NCBI GenBank assembly: GCA_017500935.1
Contig: JAFVXW010000029.1
Location: 62,001 to 126,000, forward strand
DNA length: 64,000 nt
Source of the DNA: Lachnospiraceae bacterium
Lineage (GTDB): Bacteria > Bacillota > Clostridia > Lachnospirales > Lachnospiraceae
Reading direction: 5' to 3'
Part shown: positions 29,051 to 36,892 of the stretch, piece after piece
Numbering within the stretch: the first letter of the stretch is position 1
Layout: each line of letters starts with the position of its first letter
Position numbers and translations under genes: made by a program
Notes under the pieces: model-generated
Database searches by the model: none
What the model was told of the DNA's origin: nothing
What the model saw: the letters and a program-made list of their open reading frames with translations, nothing else

Positions 29051-29413
29051 GCAAATTTGTCATGGATTTTGCAGCAGGATTGCATGTGAAATATGGAGTC
29101 AGGGGAGTTTTTTACTGCCGTGCACTCAAATATTAGTTGAAGCGAGAATTTGACTGCTCAGAAATTACCGGAATGAACCTGAAAGCATACAAAATGCAAA
29201 ATTTACTGTATTTGAATGCTGAAAAAAGCATAGGGGGGATAAAGAATCATTCAGATTTTGGAAAAATGAGAAAATGAATGAAAAAATCTGATAGAAATTC
29301 ATTCAAAAAAGGAAAATGAACGAATATGAATGAATTAGATGATTAAAATGATAAAAATGGGCAGTCAAATTGCAGAAAAATTAAAAAATGAGCGCAATTG
29401 ATGCCGGAATCAC
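29051..29413. other. Gene-free AT-rich spacer between two terminators
   Basis: No open frame with homology is visible in this stretch between convergent glnN and araD. It is A-rich and holds several GAATGA or TTCATTC words on both strands between 29249 and 29340, including one pair in inverted orientation around 29276-29305. I see no promoter, RNA gene or transposon remnant that can be supported. Confidence 0.5.
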
Positions 29414-29461
29414 AAAAAATCTGCATGCAAAATCATCAAATCTTTGATTTTGCATGCAGAT
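29414..29461 (-). terminator. Terminator of araD
   Basis: A perfect 17-bp inverted repeat (29419-29435 with 29445-29461, 9-nt loop) is followed on the minus strand by five T's, 28 nt beyond the araD stop. Confidence 0.92.
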
Positions 29462-29489
29462 GCTTCATACACACAAGAACGGGGAAGCC

Positions 29490-30179
29490 TTACTTTTGTC
29501 CGTAGTAAGCATTGGCACCGTGTTTTCTGTAATAATGCTTGTCCTGCAGCTCCTGCGGAGCGGGTTTCACGGAAGGATTGATCTGTTCACAGCGGCTTGC
29601 CATCTTTGCAACTTCTTCCAGAACCACTGCATTGTGCACGGCATCTTTGGCGTTCTTGCCCCAGGTGAAAGGACCGTGATTTTTGCAGAGAACAGCGGGA
29701 ACCGCCTCGTAATCTTTGTCCTTAAAATAGTCGACAATGAGAAGACCGGTGTTCTTTTCATAGGCTTCATCAATTTCTTCTTTGGTCAGATTGCGCACGC
29801 AGGGAACTTCTCCGTAGATGTAGTCTGCATGGGTGGTTCCGTAGCAGGGGATTGCGCGTCCGGCCTGAGCCCAGCTGGTAGCCCATGACGAATGGGTGTG
29901 CACAATGCCTCCGATATTGGGAAATGCTTTGTAAAGCTCTGCATGGGTAGCGGTATCGGAAGAGGGATTGTATCTGCCCTCCACTTTGTTGCCGTCAAGG
30001 TCAACCACCACCATATCTTCGGGTTTTAAATCTTCATAAGCCACGCCGCTTGGCTTGATGACAAACAGACCGCTTTGGCGGTCGATACCGCTGACATTAC
30101 CCCAGGTAAAAGTCACCAGACCGTAAGCGGGCAGTTCCATATTTGCTTTGTATACTTCCTGTTTAAGCTGTTCGAGCAT
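29490..30179 (-). CDS. araD: L-ribulose-5-phosphate 4-epimerase
   Basis: The 229-residue class II aldolase-family enzyme interconverts L-ribulose 5-phosphate and D-xylulose 5-phosphate, feeding arabinose into the pentose phosphate pathway. The zinc site H-T-H-S is present with a second motif [13 protein letters not shown] near the C-terminus, typical of AraD. T-W-G-N-V-S and K-P-S-G-V-x-Y are substrate-binding blocks. RBS AAAGGAGA. araA and araB are not nearby, so it is an orphan of the pathway in this window. It could serve arabinose freed by the GH127-like enzyme at 41088. Confidence 0.94.
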   Translation of the reverse strand: MLEQLKQEVYKANMELPAYGLVTFTWGNVSGIDRQSGLFVIKPSGVAYEDLKPEDMVVVDLDGNKVEGRYNPSSDTATHAELYKAFPNIGGIVHTHSSWATSWAQAGRAIPCYGTTHADYIYGEVPCVRNLTKEEIDEAYEKNTGLLIVDYFKDKDYEAVPAVLCKNHGPFTWGKNAKDAVHNAVVLEEVAKMASRCEQINPSVKPAPQELQDKHYYRKHGANAYYGQK

Positions 30180-30223
30180 GATAGTTCTCCTTTGGATGAA
30201 TGAGACTTTAATCTGTTGCCAAT

Positions 30224-30253
30224 ATTATAGACGATAGCGGGTAAAACAGACAA
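30224..30253 (-). promoter_or_regulatory. Promoter of araD
   Basis: On the minus strand TTGTCT (30248-30253), an 18-nt spacer and a perfect TATAAT (30224-30229) lie 45 nt upstream of the start codon. Confidence 0.65.
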
Positions 30254-30328
30254 GAGCAGGATGAATTTTGGCGCAAAAAAGACGAAAAAATAAAATTGAA
30301 AATTTTTGAAAAAAATTTCAAAAAACAC

Positions 30329-30357
30329 TTGCAAAGTCTAAATGCTTGTGCTAATAT
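30329..30357 (+). promoter_or_regulatory. Promoter of tRNA-Gln
   Basis: TTGCAA (30329-30334), a 17-nt spacer and TAATAT (30352-30357) end 46 nt before the tRNA. Confidence 0.65.
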
Positions 30358-30403
30358 ACATCTTGTCGCTGAGGTACACAACCAAACAGCGGGAACAAAA
30401 CAT

Positions 30404-30475
30404 AGGGCTATCGCCAAACGGTAAGGCAACGGACTCTGACTCCGTCATCTCAAGGTTCGAATCCTTGTAGCCCTG
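30404..30475 (+). tRNA. tRNA-Gln (anticodon CTG)
   Basis: The 72-nt cloverleaf has acceptor stem AGGGCTA / TAGCCCT, a D arm GCC-AAACGGTAA-GGC, an anticodon stem ACGGA/TCCGT enclosing loop CTCTGAC (anticodon CTG, reads CAG), and a T arm CAAGG-TTCGAAT-CCTTG. The CCA end is not encoded (CTAAA follows G73). The overall pattern matches bacterial tRNA-Gln. A terminator follows at once, so it is a single-tRNA unit. Confidence 0.96.
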
Positions 30476-30482
30476 CTAAATG

Positions 30483-30514
30483 AACCTCATCAGTGAAAGC
30501 TGATGAGGTTTTTT
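30483..30514 (+). terminator. Terminator of tRNA-Gln
   Basis: An 11-bp stem AACCTCATCAG / CTGATGAGGTT with a 6-nt loop is followed by a T run. Confidence 0.92.
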
Positions 30515-30617
30515 CAATCCTGTAACCCGCATCGATACGGGGGATCTCCATTAAAGAATGGCATATAATGGGAAATTTGAATTCATATAAATCTAAAATC
30601 AACAGGGAGATAACCGC

Positions 30618-30812
30618 ATGCAGAAAAAATATTTGATCGCAGAAACTACAAAACAGGAAAGGATCGAACTGATCAGATCCTGGATTCCGGACGATGAGGC
30701 CATGGAGGACTGCGATATTGACCTTTGGGAAATGTACAGAGATTACATCAACGGTGTAAAAGAAATCGCGGAGTGCAACGCGGCGTTTCAGGCTGATTAT
30801 CAGATGGGATAA
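30618..30812 (+). CDS. Small acidic protein of unknown function
   Basis: I do not recognise this 64-residue protein. It has a good RBS (CAGGGAGAT) and a coding-like codon pattern. The sequence is acidic and helical, with W-I-P-D-D-E-A-M-E-D and W-E-M-Y-R-D-Y-I-N-G-V-K-E-I, no membrane segment and no cysteine pair. It sits alone between the tRNA-Gln terminator and its own hairpin terminator. The Y-x-x-Y-I-x-G pattern recalls small Lachnospiraceae proteins with antitoxin-like helices, but this is only an impression and no partner gene is present. Confidence 0.55.
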   Translation: MQKKYLIAETTKQERIELIRSWIPDDEAMEDCDIDLWEMYRDYINGVKEIAECNAAFQADYQMG

Positions 30813-30898
30813 CGCTGGCAGACAGGCAGCTGACAGACAGACCGCTATCTGACAGGCGGATATCAGCGATTAATAAATTTTAAAATAAGTGGTAATGT

Positions 30899-30935
30899 AA
30901 AGCACAGGTATGGAAGAATATCTGTGCTTTCGTAA
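30899..30935 (+). terminator. Terminator-like hairpin after the 64-residue gene
   Basis: AAAGCACAG (30899-30907) pairs with CTGTGCTTT (30922-30930) and is followed by CGTAATTTT, a weak T run. Confidence 0.6.
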
Positions 30936-30972
30936 TTTTGTGCGGGGTGTTTATTTTTTTGTGGAAACTATT

Positions 30973-30990
30973 CCGATATCGGTATATAAT
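30973..30990 (+). promoter_or_regulatory. Palindrome CCGATATCGG next to a TATAAT box before the HTH gene
   Basis: The perfect 10-bp palindrome (30973-30982) is directly followed by TATAAT (30985-30990), 41 nt before the start of the small helix-turn-helix gene. No well-spaced -35 is seen, so the promoter may depend on an activator or be controlled at this palindrome. Confidence 0.45.
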
Positions 30991-31030
30991 TTGATTGTAA
31001 TAAAGGGTTGTCAGTAACTGGAGGCATTAT

Positions 31031-31210
31031 ATGGATTACTTAACAACATCGGAATTATCTAAATTGTGGGGGATATCTTCAAGAAGGATATCTTTGCTGT
31101 GTGCGGAAGAGCGAATACCGGGAGCGGTCAAAAAAGGGAAAACATGGTTGGTTCCGTCCGATGCACAAAAGCCGGAAGATCCGAGAAAACTGCGTAAGAG
31201 TGTGATATAG
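31031..31210 (+). CDS. Small helix-turn-helix DNA-binding protein (excisionase/MerR-like)
   Basis: This 59-residue reading frame has RBS CTGGAGG and ends 15 bp before the GH38 gene. It reads Y-L-T-T-S-E-L-S-K-L-W-G-I-S-S-R-R-I, then C-A-E-E-R-I-P-G-A-V-K-K-G-K-T-W-L-V-P-S-D-A-Q-K-P, the layout of HTH_17/excisionase-type domains (winged helix with the conserved R-I-P-G-A and W-x-I/V-P). In Clostridia such proteins are common single-domain DNA-binding proteins. Here it leads the glycoside operon and may be its regulator; no integrase is nearby, so an excisionase role is unlikely. Confidence 0.82.
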   Translation: MDYLTTSELSKLWGISSRRISLLCAEERIPGAVKKGKTWLVPSDAQKPEDPRKLRKSVI

Positions 31211-31225
31211 GAGGGATAAAATTCT

Positions 31226-34200
31226 ATGATGATCGACAAGCATTTGAACAAAACAGTACGGAAGTTAGAGAAGCTGACAGCGCGCATGAAGGAGCGTATT
31301 TTCATTCCTGTGGCGCAGGTGACTCCGACAGGACTTTACCAGACAACAGAGCCGCTGAACGCTGTTCCGGACAGGCAGCTTTATTCTGCACTGCCAGCTG
31401 ACGGCAAGTGGGGCGGCGATGGTATTTACGGATGGTTTAAGGGTGACTTTGTGGTTCCGAAGCAGCTGGAAGGCAAGGCATTGTTTGCGTATCCGAAGAT
31501 GACTTTTTATGAGGCAACGCTCTGGATCAACGGCCGGATTCACAGTAACTATGCGGCAAAGTTTATCTACAGCTCTCATGGCAATCATTACTGCAACCGT
31601 ATCTGCGCAGAGGCAAAGGCCGGGGAACGCTTTGCGTTTGACCTTGAGTGCTACGCATATCATCTGGTTCCCGGCTGCATGCCGTTGGAAACCGAAGAAC
31701 AGAGCTTTGTATATACCGTTGGGCCCATCGACATCTGTATCCGCGATGATGAGCTGATGGAATTTATGTTTGATCTGAATACGCTGCTTTCTTTGCAGAA
31801 GGCTTTGCCCGAGGGCAGTTTCCGCCGTGCAGAGGTGGAAAACGCGCTGTATGAAACACATCTGAAGCTGTATTACGATGACGAAGCCTGCGGTACAGAA
31901 GCATTCTACGAGGCCATCTGGGCTGCGTGGCCGTTGGTGAAAGAACAGCTTTCCCGTAAAAACGGAAGCAGCGCGCCCTGGGTTGGCCTGATCGGTCACA
32001 GCCATATGGATACCGCCTGGCTTTGGCCGCTGACCGAGACTGACAAGAAGTGCGCCCGCACCTATGCAAACCAGCTGAATCTGATGGAGGAATACCCGGA
32101 GTACCGTTTTGTACAGTCCTCCGCTTATCATGGCGATATCATTCGCAGACTGTATCCTGAGCTGTTTGCACGTATTCAGAAGGCTGTGGAAGAGGGACGT
32201 TATGAACCCAACGGCGGTGTGTGGGTAGAGTGCGACTGCAATCTCACCGGCGGTGAAGCCATGATCCGTCAGTTCGTATGGGGACAGAAGTTTACACAGA
32301 AATATTTCGGATATACCTCCGACAGCTTCTGGCTGCCGGACACCTTCGGTTATTCCTTTGCCATTCCTCAGATTATGAAGGGCTGCGGCGTAGATTATTT
32401 TCTGACCACCAAGATCGCGTGGGGCGATGCAACCGTATTTCCGTATACCAGCTTTTGGTGGCAGGGTGTGGATGGCACACAGGTGCTGGCACACATGAAC
32501 CGCACACACATCGGTCCGAGTCCGGAAACGCTGCATGAGATCACGGACGGCGATGATCCTGTCCGCGAAAAACGGGTGGCACCGATGCGTTTGTTCTCCT
32601 ACGGCAAGGGAGATGGCGGCGGCGGTCCCGAGTTTGAAGAAATTGAGATGGCGCGCCGTATCACGGATCTGGACGGTGTACCACGCAGCGGTCACCAGAC
32701 TGTTGGTGATTTCATGCGCGGTCTGGAAGCAAACCTGAATAAACCCAGCGTTTATGCGGGAGAACTGTATCTTGAACTGCACCGCGGCACGCTGACGATG
32801 CATCATGACATCAAAAAGCTCAACCGCAAACTGGAAATGGAGCTTCATAATCTGGAGCTTGCTGCGGTTTGGAAGGCCGTGTGTGACAAAGCGGCAGCTG
32901 ACGATGTACATATCCGTCCGTTAGTCAATACACTGCTGGTGCATCAGTTCCACGACATTCTGCCCGGTACTTCCATTCACAGCGTCAACGCAGAAACCCG
33001 GGAATCCATGGGCAGGGCCATTGAAGAAGCGCAGGCAATGACTGCCGGTCTGCTGGGTGCAGACGGTGATTCCAAAGCGGTAACACTGACCAATACGCTG
33101 TCCTTTGACCGGGAGGAAACCTTCTATCTGCCTGCAGACGGCGAGGGCGTTGCCGGATACATGAGCCAGAAGATTACCGACATGGACGGAAATGCGTTCT
33201 TGGCGGTACGCGGCATGAGTCTGCCGGCGTTTGGCGCAAAATCACTGCGCTATACGGATGACATCTGTTCTGAATCCTCTCCTTTCTGCATGGAAAACAA
33301 TGTGCTTACAACACCTTTTGCCAGAATTACCTTTGATGAAAATGGTTTCTTGGCATCGATGATCGATCTGCGCACCGGACGCGAGCTGGTGAACGGTCTG
33401 CCCTTTGGAACCCTGCTGATGGCCGAGGATATCCCGGAAGCGTGGGATAACTGGGACATCGATGCAGATCTTGAAGATAAATTTGTACCTGCCGCAGCGC
33501 TGGTTGACCGTGAGATTGTTGCTGACGGCTGTGTGGAGATGCGTATCCGCTGTACCTGGAGGTTATCCGAAAAGTGCACGGTACGTCAGGATATGATTTT
33601 TGACGCGCATTCACCGCTGATCACATTTGATACCGAGATGGATTGGCAGGAGGAACACCGCTTCCTGAAAGCTGCTTTTGATACTTCTCTGCATGCGGAT
33701 GGTGTTCGCAACGAAATTCAGTTCGGCTGCATCCGCAGATCCAATCATCGTTCCACTGATACAGAGAAGGCACGCTTTGAGATCTGCAACCACAAGTACA
33801 GCGATCTGAGTGAAAACAGCTACGGCATCGCGCTGCTCAATGACTGTAAGTACGGTCTGTCCGTAAACGAAGGCAGCATGCGCCTGTCACTGCACAAGGG
33901 CGGTATGCGTCCTGACCTGGAAGGCGACAAGGGTATACATCGCTGCCGTTACGCAATTTTACCCCATATTGGCGGTTTTGCCGCTGAAAATGTGGTGCGC
34001 CCGGCATATCAGTTCAACTATGAGCCGGTTGTACAGTCCGGCTGTGCAGAAAAGGCTTCTCTGGTAAAAACAGACGCAGCTAATGTCATTGTCGAAACCG
34101 TAAAACCCTGTGAGGATGCGCAGAACGCCTATATTCTGCGTCTGTACGAAGCAGTCGGAGACTGGGTCAGCACAAAGCTTGCCTTTGGCCACGATGTTAA

Positions 34201-34306
34201 AGCGCTCAGACTGTGCAATATGCTGGAAGAAGAGCAGGGCGATGCAAAGTGTGACGGCCTCGTATTCCGTCCCTTTGAGATCAAGACCGTTAAGGTATAC
34301 TACTAA
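31226..34306 (+). CDS. Glycoside hydrolase family 38 (alpha-mannosidase-like)
   Basis: The 1026-residue enzyme has the GH38 catalytic domain with zinc ligands His260 and Asp262 in H-S-H-M-D-T-A-W, nucleophile Asp372 in W-L-P-D-T-F-G, and His576 in H-Q-F-H-D-I-L-P-G-T, followed by the mannosidase middle helical and C-terminal beta-sandwich domains. GH38 retains configuration and removes alpha-linked mannose. About 200 N-terminal residues form an ancillary beta domain, as in the larger bacterial and class II enzymes. No signal peptide is visible. RBS AGGAGGG. It leads the enzyme series GH38-GH78-GH3-MFS-GH127; linkage specificity cannot be predicted. Confidence 0.92.
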   Translation: MMIDKHLNKTVRKLEKLTARMKERIFIPVAQVTPTGLYQTTEPLNAVPDRQLYSALPADGKWGGDGIYGWFKGDFVVPKQLEGKALFAYPKMTFYEATLWINGRIHSNYAAKFIYSSHGNHYCNRICAEAKAGERFAFDLECYAYHLVPGCMPLETEEQSFVYTVGPIDICIRDDELMEFMFDLNTLLSLQKALPEGSFRRAEVENALYETHLKLYYDDEACGTEAFYEAIWAAWPLVKEQLSRKNGSSAPWVGLIGHSHMDTAWLWPLTETDKKCARTYANQLNLMEEYPEYRFVQSSAYHGDIIRRLYPELFARIQKAVEEGRYEPNGGVWVECDCNLTGGEAMIRQFVWGQKFTQKYFGYTSDSFWLPDTFGYSFAIPQIMKGCGVDYFLTTKIAWGDATVFPYTSFWWQGVDGTQVLAHMNRTHIGPSPETLHEITDGDDPVREKRVAPMRLFSYGKGDGGGGPEFEEIEMARRITDLDGVPRSGHQTVGDFMRGLEANLNKPSVYAGELYLELHRGTLTMHHDIKKLNRKLEMELHNLELAAVWKAVCDKAAADDVHIRPLVNTLLVHQFHDILPGTSIHSVNAETRESMGRAIEEAQAMTAGLLGADGDSKAVTLTNTLSFDREETFYLPADGEGVAGYMSQKITDMDGNAFLAVRGMSLPAFGAKSLRYTDDICSESSPFCMENNVLTTPFARITFDENGFLASMIDLRTGRELVNGLPFGTLLMAEDIPEAWDNWDIDADLEDKFVPAAALVDREIVADGCVEMRIRCTWRLSEKCTVRQDMIFDAHSPLITFDTEMDWQEEHRFLKAAFDTSLHADGVRNEIQFGCIRRSNHRSTDTEKARFEICNHKYSDLSENSYGIALLNDCKYGLSVNEGSMRLSLHKGGMRPDLEGDKGIHRCRYAILPHIGGFAAENVVRPAYQFNYEPVVQSGCAEKASLVKTDAANVIVETVKPCEDAQNAYILRLYEAVGDWVSTKLAFGHDVKALRLCNMLEEEQGDAKCDGLVFRPFEIKTVKVYY

Positions 34307-34332
34307 GAAATCATTGTCAGGAGGGGCAGCAT

Positions 34333-36891
34333 ATGCAGGCCATTCGACTGAGAACAGAATATTTAAAAAATCCCATTGGCATAGATATTGCTGCGCCCCG
34401 TTTGTTCTGGAATTGTGAGGGCGGCAAAAAACAGACTGCCTATGAGATCACAGCCGTTGATGCTTCCGGGAAAAAACTTTGGGAAAGCAAAAAAGTGCTG
34501 TCTGATGCGATGCACTGCCAGTGGGGCGCAAAACCGGCAGCAGCCAAAACAAGGGTATTTTGGAAAATCCGTTTATGGGATGAAAATGATGTTTGCGGTG
34601 ACTGGAGCGAAGCTTTTTTTGAAACCGGCATCGATCAATGGAAAGCCGGATGGATCACCGGCAGCTATCGGGTGAATCCTGCCATAAGATACCCGGTGGA
34701 CTGCTTTTGCAAAAAGTTTAAAACAGAAGACATCGTCAGGGCGCGGCTTTACATCACCGCCTGCGGTGTGTACGAAGCCAGAATAAACGGACAGCGCTGC
34801 GGTGACTTTATGATGGCTCCCGGTGTGACAGACTACCGGAAGCGGATTCAGTATCAGACCATCGATGTGACTGATCTGCTAAAAAACGGGGAAAATCAGC
34901 TGACCGTACAGCTGGCAGACGGCTGGTACCGGGGAAGCACCGGTGCCTGGGGATTGAAAAATCAGTATGGCATTCAGACAAAACTGCTTTCACAGCTGGA
35001 GATTACCCATACCGACGGCAGTGTGCAGACAGTTGTTTCTGATGAAAGCTGGGATTGGAGCAATGACGGCTCCATCCGGTTTGCCGATAACAAAGACGGC
35101 GAGATCGTGGATGCGCGTATGCAGCCTTCCTATGCAAAAAAAGCCAGAGTGACAGGCTGCAAGGTGATTCCGACCGCCTCCAACAATGTGCCGGTAACAG
35201 AAAAAGAGCGTTTGAAACCTGAAAAGATCGTTACACCGGCAGGCAGGATGGTACTGGACTTTGGACAGAATATCGCAGGATATCTGGCTTTTCGGGTGCA
35301 TGCAAAAGCCGGGCAGAAGATCCGGCTGCTTTTTGGGGAGATGCTGGATGAAAACGGTGAATTTACCCAGGCCAATATCCAGTTGACCATGGGCAAAAAA
35401 ACAACACCCCTGCAGAAGGTGGAATACACCTGCAAAGAAGGGCTGAATGAGTATCAGACCACCTTTGCTGTTTTTGGATTTCAGTATGTGCTTGCGGAAG
35501 CGGATTTTGAAATTGAACCGGCAGACTTTACCGCCGTTGCGGTGTATTCAGATCTGGAGCAGGTTGACTTCTTTTGCTGCTCCCATCCGCTGATCAACAG
35601 GGTGGTGGAGGCAACTGTGTGGTCTGCCAGAGGCAATCATCTGGATGTGCCGACTGACTGCCCCACCAGAGAGCGTCATGCCTGGACAGGCGATGCCCAG
35701 ATTTTCTTTGAAACGGCAGGGTATTTATTTGATTTTGCAGCCTTTTCCCGGAAATATCTGAAGGATGTTTTTGACTGGCAAAAAAAGAACGGCAAACTGC
35801 CTCATATCGTTCCTGACGGCGGCGCGGATTTCTACATGCGCCCGATGAACGGTTCAGTGGGGTGGGCGGATATCGGCGTGTTTTATCCTTACCGGTTCGC
35901 GCAGATTTATCAGGATGAAAGTCTGATGAAGACCTATTATCCGGCCATGGTAAAATATGCCCGGTTTATGATCCGTCGGTGCGGTAAAAAAATGCCGTTT
36001 TTTGGAAAAAATATCCGATTGTCGGCAAAAAACAGAAAATATCTTGTCAACACGGGACAAAGCTACGGCGAGTGGTCAGAACCCGTGGATGTCTGCGCTT
36101 TTCAATGGACAGATTTCTGTGAGCCCCATCCGGAGGTTTCCACTGCGTATACAGCTTATGTGATGGGGATTATGGCAGAGGCGGCTAAAAAGTACGGCAG
36201 CAAAGAGGAGGCAGCGCTCTTTTCAGAATACCACGAAGGATGCAGGCGCGCCTATCAGGAGCTTGTTTCCGGCGACACTTATACACTGGATACAGACCGG
36301 CAGGCACAGCTGGTACGTCCCTTGTATTTTAAGCTGTTAAATGAAGAACAGACGGTTTTTGCAAAAAAACGTCTGATAAAGGCGCTGGAAAACTATGACT
36401 GGCGGCTGGGAACCGGATTTTTGTCTACCCCGCTGATCCTGGATGTGCTTGCGGATATTGATATCAACGCAGCGTACAGACTGCTGGAAAATGAACAGAT
36501 CCCCGGCTGGCTGTCCATGCCAAAGCTTGGTGCCACTACCATCTGGGAAAGCTGGGAAGGTCCTTATAATACCCAGGGCGCAGGAGCCGGTTCTTTGAAT
36601 CATTATTCCAAGGGCGCGGTATGTGCATGGCTCTTTCGGACGGTGTGCGGCATCCGGCCGGAGGGAGAAAACCGTTTTGTGATCGCCCCCCGCCCCGGCG
36701 GCAGCCTGACGCATGCGGCGGCCTGCTATACCGGAATCTGCGGCAGGGTCGAAAGCAAATGGGAAAAGACAGATAATGGTACTGTTTTTACGATAACCGT
36801 TCCTGCCAATTGTCAGGCAGTCGTTTGTCTGCCGGATGGCAGAGAATTTGTACAGGAAGCAGGCACAAAAATCTACCAAACGGAGGAATGA
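34333..36891 (+). CDS. Alpha-L-rhamnosidase, glycoside hydrolase family 78
   Basis: The 852-residue protein has the full GH78 arrangement: N-terminal fibronectin-like domain beginning R-T-E-Y-L-K-N-P-I-G, the A-R-L-Y-I-T-A-C-G-V-Y-E domain with G-W-Y-R-G, and an (alpha/alpha)6 barrel with D-V-P-T-D-C-P-T-R-E-R-H-A-W-T-G-D, whose glutamate is the catalytic acid. W-E-S-W, the late active-site motif, is also present. No signal peptide is seen. RBS AGGAGGGG. It belongs to a different subgroup from the 950-residue GH78 at 5137, so the two probably differ in substrate. Confidence 0.93.
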   Translation: MQAIRLRTEYLKNPIGIDIAAPRLFWNCEGGKKQTAYEITAVDASGKKLWESKKVLSDAMHCQWGAKPAAAKTRVFWKIRLWDENDVCGDWSEAFFETGIDQWKAGWITGSYRVNPAIRYPVDCFCKKFKTEDIVRARLYITACGVYEARINGQRCGDFMMAPGVTDYRKRIQYQTIDVTDLLKNGENQLTVQLADGWYRGSTGAWGLKNQYGIQTKLLSQLEITHTDGSVQTVVSDESWDWSNDGSIRFADNKDGEIVDARMQPSYAKKARVTGCKVIPTASNNVPVTEKERLKPEKIVTPAGRMVLDFGQNIAGYLAFRVHAKAGQKIRLLFGEMLDENGEFTQANIQLTMGKKTTPLQKVEYTCKEGLNEYQTTFAVFGFQYVLAEADFEIEPADFTAVAVYSDLEQVDFFCCSHPLINRVVEATVWSARGNHLDVPTDCPTRERHAWTGDAQIFFETAGYLFDFAAFSRKYLKDVFDWQKKNGKLPHIVPDGGADFYMRPMNGSVGWADIGVFYPYRFAQIYQDESLMKTYYPAMVKYARFMIRRCGKKMPFFGKNIRLSAKNRKYLVNTGQSYGEWSEPVDVCAFQWTDFCEPHPEVSTAYTAYVMGIMAEAAKKYGSKEEAALFSEYHEGCRRAYQELVSGDTYTLDTDRQAQLVRPLYFKLLNEEQTVFAKKRLIKALENYDWRLGTGFLSTPLILDVLADIDINAAYRLLENEQIPGWLSMPKLGATTIWESWEGPYNTQGAGAGSLNHYSKGAVCAWLFRTVCGIRPEGENRFVIAPRPGGSLTHAAACYTGICGRVESKWEKTDNGTVFTITVPANCQAVVCLPDGREFVQEAGTKIYQTEE

Positions 36892-36892
36892 T

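Noticed and set aside
29341-29385. Short frame M-I-K-M-G-S-Q-I-A-E-K-L-K-N-E-R-N resembling the start of an XRE protein
   Set aside because: It stops after 17 codons and nothing downstream continues the domain in another frame.
31031-31210. Excisionase of a mobile element
   Set aside because: The domain type fits, but no integrase, attachment site or direct repeat is present, and the gene is attached to a glycosidase operon.
31265-32911. 548-codon open frame antisense to the GH38 gene
   Set aside because: It is fully opposite a gene with intact zinc and catalytic motifs. Its composition (many Cys and His) is typical of a shadow frame, and it has no RBS.
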